Positions 59,887 through 64,000 of a DNA stretch of 64,000 nt are shown in pieces. The DNA lies in the NCBI GenBank assembly GCA_918797485.1, contig CAKKNE010000001.1:434001-498000 (forward strand). The letters run 5' to 3'. The translations under genes and the position numbers were made by a program. The notes under the pieces are model-generated. The model ran no database searches, was not told the DNA's origin, and saw only the letters and a program-made list of their open reading frames with translations. The number at the start of each line of letters is the position of its first letter. The stretch's first letter is position 1. This DNA is from Pelagomonas calceolata. Taxonomy: Eukaryota; Sar; Pelagophyceae; Pelagomonadales; Pelagomonadaceae.

Positions 59887-61869
59887 CTATGCCTCCTTAA
59901 TCCAAGCCATCGCGTTGCCGTCGACGAGGTGGAGCGGTAGGTGCTCGATGCCGCGGTCGCGACGGAAGTCTACCACTGCGGCGCGCGCGGACGTGTACTG
60001 CCAGTTGTTGTGAACGACGATGCCGCCGACCTGTGCACAAATCAACCAGTGAGTCGGGCCCCCTGAATCGAGCGGAGAGAGACCGCACCGCGACGCCATC
60101 GAGCTGGCGTCGCGTCGATGGCGTGGACGCGCCGCGACAATTTGATTTTATGCACTGCCACAAACCGCGACTTTGTCGTAGAGGTTTGACAGCGCGTCGA
60201 TCGTCGACCGGTACATGTCACAGTCCATTCGCAGCAACGCGATCTGCTCCGTCGGCAGGATGGGCAGCGTCTCGTTGAAGAGCCCCGCCGCGATCACGAC
60301 CTTGTCATCGAAGACGCCGTATCTCTTAAACGTCGCCACGACGGCGTCGGACCCGCCGACATGAAAATTCTGGTAGGCCCACCCGTCAGTATCTACGCCA
60401 TCGTTTTTGTCGGCCGCCGGGAAGCCCACGAACGTGTCGGCCACCAAAATCTTGCGGCCGCCCGTCGGATCCAAGACATCCACGACGCCCTTGCTAAAAA
60501 TCGACGCGCCACCGCGCCAGGCCCCACATTCCACAATGTCGCCGGGTACCTGGTCGTTAACCAAACCCTCGATCATTGCCTGCAACCAGTCCAGCTTGTG
60601 GACACCCACCATGGTGTGGCCGTTCCAGCCAGTGGTACACGGGCCAGCAAGCCCGGGGTCATCGGGGTTCACGTTGTCGAGGTACAACCAACCCACCACA
60701 GCGTCGCGCAGCAATTTTATGAAGCGGCCCTGGGGCGAGTCCCAGGGAGTAGTCGGTCGTAATGGAGGCGCCGCGACGAACGTCGAGAAGTCGCCCTCCC
60801 CGACCGTCGCGTCCGTGTCCTTCCGCCGCAACCGCGCCGTCAGCCGGTGGGACCCCTTGGCCTGCTCGAAGCCCGTTAAAACAGCGTTGTACGTATCGGC
60901 GAAGCACGCCTCGCCGGCCGCCTCGGCAGGCGGATTCACGTCCGCATTACCCTCGCCCAGGGACGTCACCGCGATGCAAACCTCACCGTCTATCGGAGGC
61001 CTGAATGCGCCCGAGACCTTGACTCGTTGGGCGTCGAAGAAGAGTGCCCCATTATGTAATACGAAGTACACCGGGTAGAAACCGTCGAAGGACACGACTG
61101 GGGAGGAATCGTGAGCTCTGTGTAATCGCTGATCCAACGGCGTGGCCTTTCTTGTACGCTCCAAGGCTACCCGATGCTCGACTAAGGTCAGGTCCATCTC
61201 GCGCCACAGATCCAGAGCGGCAGCGACCTCTCGCGCGGTCTCAGTCAGGTTCGACGACCACGCGGGCACCTGCAGCGTGTGGTTCTCCGGCGGTACGCCG
61301 TCGTCGTCACCGAGCTCGAAGCACCTTTCCGCGTCGCAGACCGTCCGCTTTACTTGAATTGGTAATTCGATGTCCACGTGCAGCGGCGACTGCCCCACCC
61401 AGCTCACGGGATCGTATTTCTCAAGGTCGTCCCTCACGAGCGACACGCCGGGCGAAGCCAAAGCCGTCGCGTCGGCGGCCTGGCCGTCCTTCGCCGCCTG
61501 TGTGCAAATCAACCAGTGAGACGGGTGCTTCAGCACGGCCAGGTCGCGCGGTGAGAACCGGGGTCGCATCGAAAGCGCCGCAAACTTTGACTTGTGCACT
61601 GTACTTGCCCGCAAATGTTGGTTCACAATGATCGACATCGCGCCGCCGACGCAGTTGTCCTTGGCCTCGGGCGTCTCCGTCGGCGTGCAGGCCTGCCGCG
61701 CCGCATCCAGAAAGCTCTGGTCCTGGTGCAGCCTTAACCTCGTGGGCGTGTTGTCCACCGTCAATTCGAGGTCCAGTAGTACGGCGCCGGGCGGCGGCGT
61801 GACATCCTGGGCTGCTGCCCACAGGCACCACAGTGCTGCCGCCCATAGCGGTCGCATTGTGTCGCGCAT
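59887..61869 (-). CDS. secreted/Golgi TylF-type methyltransferase, two introner introns
   Basis: Exons 61600-61869 (or 61609-61869), 60166-61497 and 59887-60030 give 581 (or 578) residues. A signal peptide (PLWAAALWCLWAAAQ) leads into about 300 residues of unknown beta-rich sequence. The C-terminal 230 residues are a TylF/macrocin O-methyltransferase domain: GDIVECGAWRGGAS, VADTFVGFP, RMDCDMYRSTIDAL and, after the second intron, VGGIVVHNN. TylF enzymes methylate sugar hydroxyls with SAM. The secretory leader suggests the target is a surface glycan. The frame would end at VCGSA without splicing. It shares a promoter region with a PAPS sulfotransferase. Confidence 0.85.
60031..60165 (-). mobile_element. 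introner-derived intron 2 of the TylF gene
   Basis: This 135-base intron begins GTTTGTGG and is followed in the exon by GTCGGCGG, an aged target duplication. The donor GT is the start of the upstream target copy, and splicing gives YDKVA-VGGIVV, which fits the TylF family exactly. Ends are CAGTGCATAAAATCAAA and TGGTTGATTTGTGCACAG. The inner hairpin is GCCATCGA ... TCGATGGC. Confidence 0.9.
61498..61608 (-). mobile_element. introner-derived intron 1 of the TylF gene
   Basis: In gene orientation the left end is CAGTGCACAAGTCAAAG and the right end is CACTGGTTGATTTGCACACAG minus its first base pair. Two donors keep the frame: GTGCAC at 61599 (102 bases) and GCAAGT at 61608 (111 bases), the latter being the textbook GC-donor consensus. 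The intron contains no stop in the main frame. Confidence 0.82.
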
Positions 61870-62220
61870 GAGTGATCGCGTTGCAGCGCTTTTGCGCGCG
61901 GACCGTTCAATTCAGGCAGCCCTTTTGCTTGGCTGCGCCGCGGCCTCGGCTCGAGACTTCGTCGCTTCGTGAGAGATGCCGGTGATCTCAGCGCACGTCT
62001 ACAAGGAGTCGGCGGTCCTGTCTGAGCTGTGTTGAGGCGTCGGAGGCATGTGGTTTGCTGTCCTGCGCTTTTTTTTACCCGCACGATCGAGATCACGTCG
62101 ATCATTGCAAGAGCCTGCAAGAGCCTAAATCTTGCCGGTGCATGCATCGTCGTCGTCGTACCATTGTCCAGAATGGATGCAGGCTAGGGCTTGCATGAAT
62201 GCCACAAGCTAGGGGCAGCG
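61870..62220. promoter_or_regulatory. divergent promoter region, TylF gene / sulfotransferase
   Basis: This 351-base region separates opposite starts of two carbohydrate-modifying enzymes. There is a T run near 62070 and small GCTAGG repeats near 62183 and 62209, but no good copy of the recurrent palindrome. Confidence 0.5.
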
Positions 62221-63144
62221 ATGCGGCACCGGAAGAGCCTTGGGGCAGCTCTTTGGGCAGCAGCCGGGCTCTTGCTCCGCGTGCGGCTGGCGACGGCGCA
62301 GCGTATCCACCTGAAGGGCGAGCCTAAATCCGGGACGACGTGGTTCGAGGCGCTCTTCGTACAGCTAGGGATGCTCTGCGTCAAAGATTGTCAAATGTGG
62401 ACGACGCGAGGCACTACACGCGACCGCGCCCTCCACATGCACATACGACAAGGCAATCGCACGACGGTGGAGGTCACAACGGTGAAGAAACACACGATCC
62501 CGGACATGGTCGGGGGCTGCGTGGCGCACCCGAACACCCTAGTCCACGTTCGCGCGCCGTGCGCGCTCACGGAGGCGAGCGACGAGCGCGATGTTGAGAC
62601 CTGCGCGGCGCGCTGTCGGGGCGCATCTTCGAAAGTAAAATATTGCGGTACGACTCGTCGGAGGCCGTGTGCAAATCAACCCGTGCATGAAACGGACGCC
62701 GCCGCCCACATCCACCGCGACCCGCGCGCCGTCGCCGTGAGCGCCTGCTACCACCTCCACCAGGAGGCGGATCTAGACGGCTGCGTGCGCGAGCGCTACG
62801 TGACGACGGCCCTCTGGATGCGCTTTCGTCAGGCCTGGTTCTCTGACCGCGCGCTGCTAGACGTCGCCTACGAGGATCTCGTGCGGTGTCCCCACGAGTC
62901 CCTCCGCCGCATGGCCGCGGCGCTCGGGTTTCCGGCCGTAGCTGACGCGGCGCTGGCGCGCGCCCTGGATGCGGCGGCCGGCGCACGGACGCGCCACAGG
63001 CACCACGTTGGCACCTACCGCGACGACCCACGCCTCGGCAACGCGACGCTCGCCTGGATGGACGCGATTCATGCCCGCCTCAACTTCAGCGAGGCCTACG
63101 CGGCCGGCTCTTGTTCCACGGTGCGAGGGGATACTGACTTTTAG
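62221..63144 (+). CDS. PAPS-dependent sulfotransferase (secretory)
   Basis: This 307-residue protein starts at the ATG at 62221 with a membrane anchor or signal (LGAALWAAAGLLLRVRLATAQ). The 5'-phosphosulfate loop is PKSGTTWFE at about 40-48 and the 3'-phosphate motif is RDPRAVAVS, both diagnostic of sulfotransferases that use PAPS. A conserved LLDVAYEDLVRCP follows. It probably sulfates a glycan in the Golgi. Residues from SKVKYCGT to RPCANQPV between the two motifs are unusual and overlap an introner remnant in the DNA (62630-62685). It ends 36 bases from the convergent permease. Confidence 0.83.
   Translation: MRHRKSLGAALWAAAGLLLRVRLATAQRIHLKGEPKSGTTWFEALFVQLGMLCVKDCQMWTTRGTTRDRALHMHIRQGNRTTVEVTTVKKHTIPDMVGGCVAHPNTLVHVRAPCALTEASDERDVETCAARCRGASSKVKYCGTTRRRPCANQPVHETDAAAHIHRDPRAVAVSACYHLHQEADLDGCVRERYVTTALWMRFRQAWFSDRALLDVAYEDLVRCPHESLRRMAAALGFPAVADAALARALDAAAGARTRHRHHVGTYRDDPRLGNATLAWMDAIHARLNFSEAYAAGSCSTVRGDTDF
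62630..62685 (-). mobile_element. probable introner remnant inside coding sequence
   Basis: CGTGTGCAAATCAACCCGTG at 62666-62685 is the complement of the introner right end (CACKGGTTGATTTGCACAC), and GTAAAATATTGCGGTACG just before it resembles the inner left end. The terminal AG is changed to GG and no second end is present, so it cannot splice as an intron. The reading frame passes through. Confidence 0.5.
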
Positions 63145-63180
63145 ATATGTACTAGGGGGAGAGGGGGGCAGGCGCCCGGT

Positions 63181-64000
63181 CTAGATCTTGCCCATGCGCG
63201 AGAGCACCGACGCCGTCCCGCCGAGCACGGCGAGGACGTAGCCCATGACGTTGATCGAGCGGCACGCGAGCTTCTCGGCGCCGCCCAGCGCGAGCTTGCC
63301 CTTCTTGCAGGCCGAGAGCGCGATCTGCGACGGGATCACGTAGATGATGGCCGATCCGAGGATGGCGCCGCCGAAGGCGACGACGAAGCCGAGGTCCGTG
63401 ATCTTGATGCCGGCCAGCACCGTGAGGGCCACCATGGCGATCGTCGCCGGCGTGCGCTGCTTCTCCTGGTTCGCCGGGCTGACCTTGGCAATATCAAAAT
63501 AGCCGTCGCGCACGCCCTTGAAGAGCAACGGGTACGTGCACGCGACGGCGACGCCCACCAGCGCGCGCGCGGCGTTCGCGAGCTTGTCGGCGCCGGCGAA
63601 GGAGTTGAGGATGAGGCCTTGGCTCGCGGCGCCGAAGGTGCGGTGGCCCGCCGCCGCGATGGCGACGAAGAAGCCCACGGCCATGGCGAAGCCGCCGTAG
63701 ACGACGCGGTTGTAGCGCGGCAGCGTCGGGTTCTCGAGCTCGTCATAGTAGGCCGCGGCGTTGTAGTGCGCGAGGTACGACGTGGCGAGCATGGAGATAA
63801 AGAGGAGCGAGCCGCCCGGCGAGAAGGCGCCGCCGAACTTCGGTAAAGCCTTGCCCTCCTTGACAAGCGCCGCGGCGAGGCGCCCGCCCTTCTGGTACGT
63901 GCCATCTAACGCTCTTAACACGGTCACGCCCGCCGTGTACAACATACCGCCCAGGCCAATGATCGACGCCGGCGCCAACGACTTCAGGTCCCGGAGCATC
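63181..64000 (-). CDS. amino acid permease (AAAP/SLC38-like), 5' end cut by window edge
   Basis: The visible 273 codons form the C-terminal half of an Aa_trans (amino acid/auxin permease) family transporter. The family region AHYNAAAYYDELENPTLPRY followed by NRVVYGGFAMAVGFF matches the conserved loop and helix of SLC32/36/38 proteins, which move amino acids with protons or sodium across plasma or vacuolar membranes. At least six membrane spans are visible. An in-frame ATG at 63999 is by chance at the edge; the gene should continue to the right with its first helices. Confidence 0.82.
   Translation of the reverse strand, partial: MLRDLKSLAPASIIGLGGMLYTAGVTVLRALDGTYQKGGRLAAALVKEGKALPKFGGAFSPGGSLLFISMLATSYLAHYNAAAYYDELENPTLPRYNRVVYGGFAMAVGFFVAIAAAGHRTFGAASQGLILNSFAGADKLANAARALVGVAVACTYPLLFKGVRDGYFDIAKVSPANQEKQRTPATIAMVALTVLAGIKITDLGFVVAFGGAILGSAIIYVIPSQIALSACKKGKLALGGAEKLACRSINVMGYVLAVLGGTASVLSRMGKI

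Noticed and set aside
60148-60160. Natural end of the TylF protein at VCGSA
   Set aside because: The TylF domain would lack its last strand and helix, which are found intact after the introner at 60030.

Overview
The window is nuclear DNA of a small, GC-rich eukaryotic alga, most likely a pelagophyte (stramenopile) close to Aureococcus. The evidence is: an ER BiP with a C-terminal DDEL, mitochondrial-type EF-G2 and uL1 genes, GT-AG introns, a kinesin-light-chain-like TPR/MYND family of a type I associate with pelagophytes, Pro/Ser/Thr-rich surface proteins, and short introns built from terminal-inverted-repeat 'introner' elements. Species is inferred from style only. No tRNA, rRNA, CRISPR or bacterial operon was found.

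Layout. The genes strongly alternate in strand. Convergent pairs are separated by only 16-46 bases in many cases, and divergent pairs share promoters of about 250-600 bases. Left to right: EF-hand protein (cut by the left edge), plastid-type alpha/beta hydrolase, mitochondrial EF-G2, sulfotransferase/GT47 fusion, TGS1-type cap methyltransferase, organellar uL1, prefoldin 5, TBC Rab-GAP, a group XII phospholipase A2-like secreted protein, a MYND/RING-CH/TPR protein, BiP, two truncated fragments (FAS1 and TPR), a DHX57-like helicase, a HEAT-like protein, a small CRAL-TRIO-like protein, a secreted Cys-rich protein, an unknown 470-residue protein, a 1,939-residue N-myristoylation-type repeat protein, an SDE3/MOV10-like helicase, a NO VEIN/sacsin-like ATPase (2,828 residues), a BRCT-containing family X DNA polymerase, a Pro/Thr-rich membrane protein, a small Cys-rich membrane protein, a TTL/cupin_8 fusion, a TylF-type methyltransferase, a PAPS sulfotransferase and an amino acid permease (cut by the right edge).

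Main result. At least seven introns in four genes (BiP, the Cys-rich protein at 27177, DNA polymerase X and the TylF protein) are copies of one roughly 75-135 bp element. It has inverted ends (CTGTGTGGAAATCAA and its complement), an inner hairpin (GCCATCGA ... TCGATGGC) and a ready-made 3' splice site (TGGTTGATTTSCACACAG). The polymerase copy has perfect 15-bp inverted ends and a perfect 8-bp target duplication. Copies lie in both orientations and still end in CACAG. In several cases the upstream target copy supplies the 5' splice site, so splicing restores the original codons exactly. Introner elements are already known from Aureococcus and Micromonas; the bidirectional copies, the possible GC donor and a probable exonised remnant deserve attention.

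A second family seems undescribed: a 23-24 bp imperfect palindrome (GCTAGTGTCTTAC ... CGCTAGC) occurs seven times, only between genes, about 80-300 bases upstream of start codons. A third theme is tandem duplication of targeting peptides: an exact 63-bp repeat of a signal peptide in the PLA2-like gene and a 60-bp period repeat in the presequence of uL1.

Biologically, a cluster of surface-glycan functions (sulfotransferase-GT47 fusion, TylF methyltransferase divergent from a PAPS sulfotransferase, Pro/Thr-rich surface protein) suggests sulfated or methylated extracellular polysaccharide. The remaining genes are housekeeping functions in translation, RNA capping and decay, trafficking and DNA repair. 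Starts are placed at the first ATG that gives a sensible N-terminus; splice sites are inferred from frame and family, not from transcripts.
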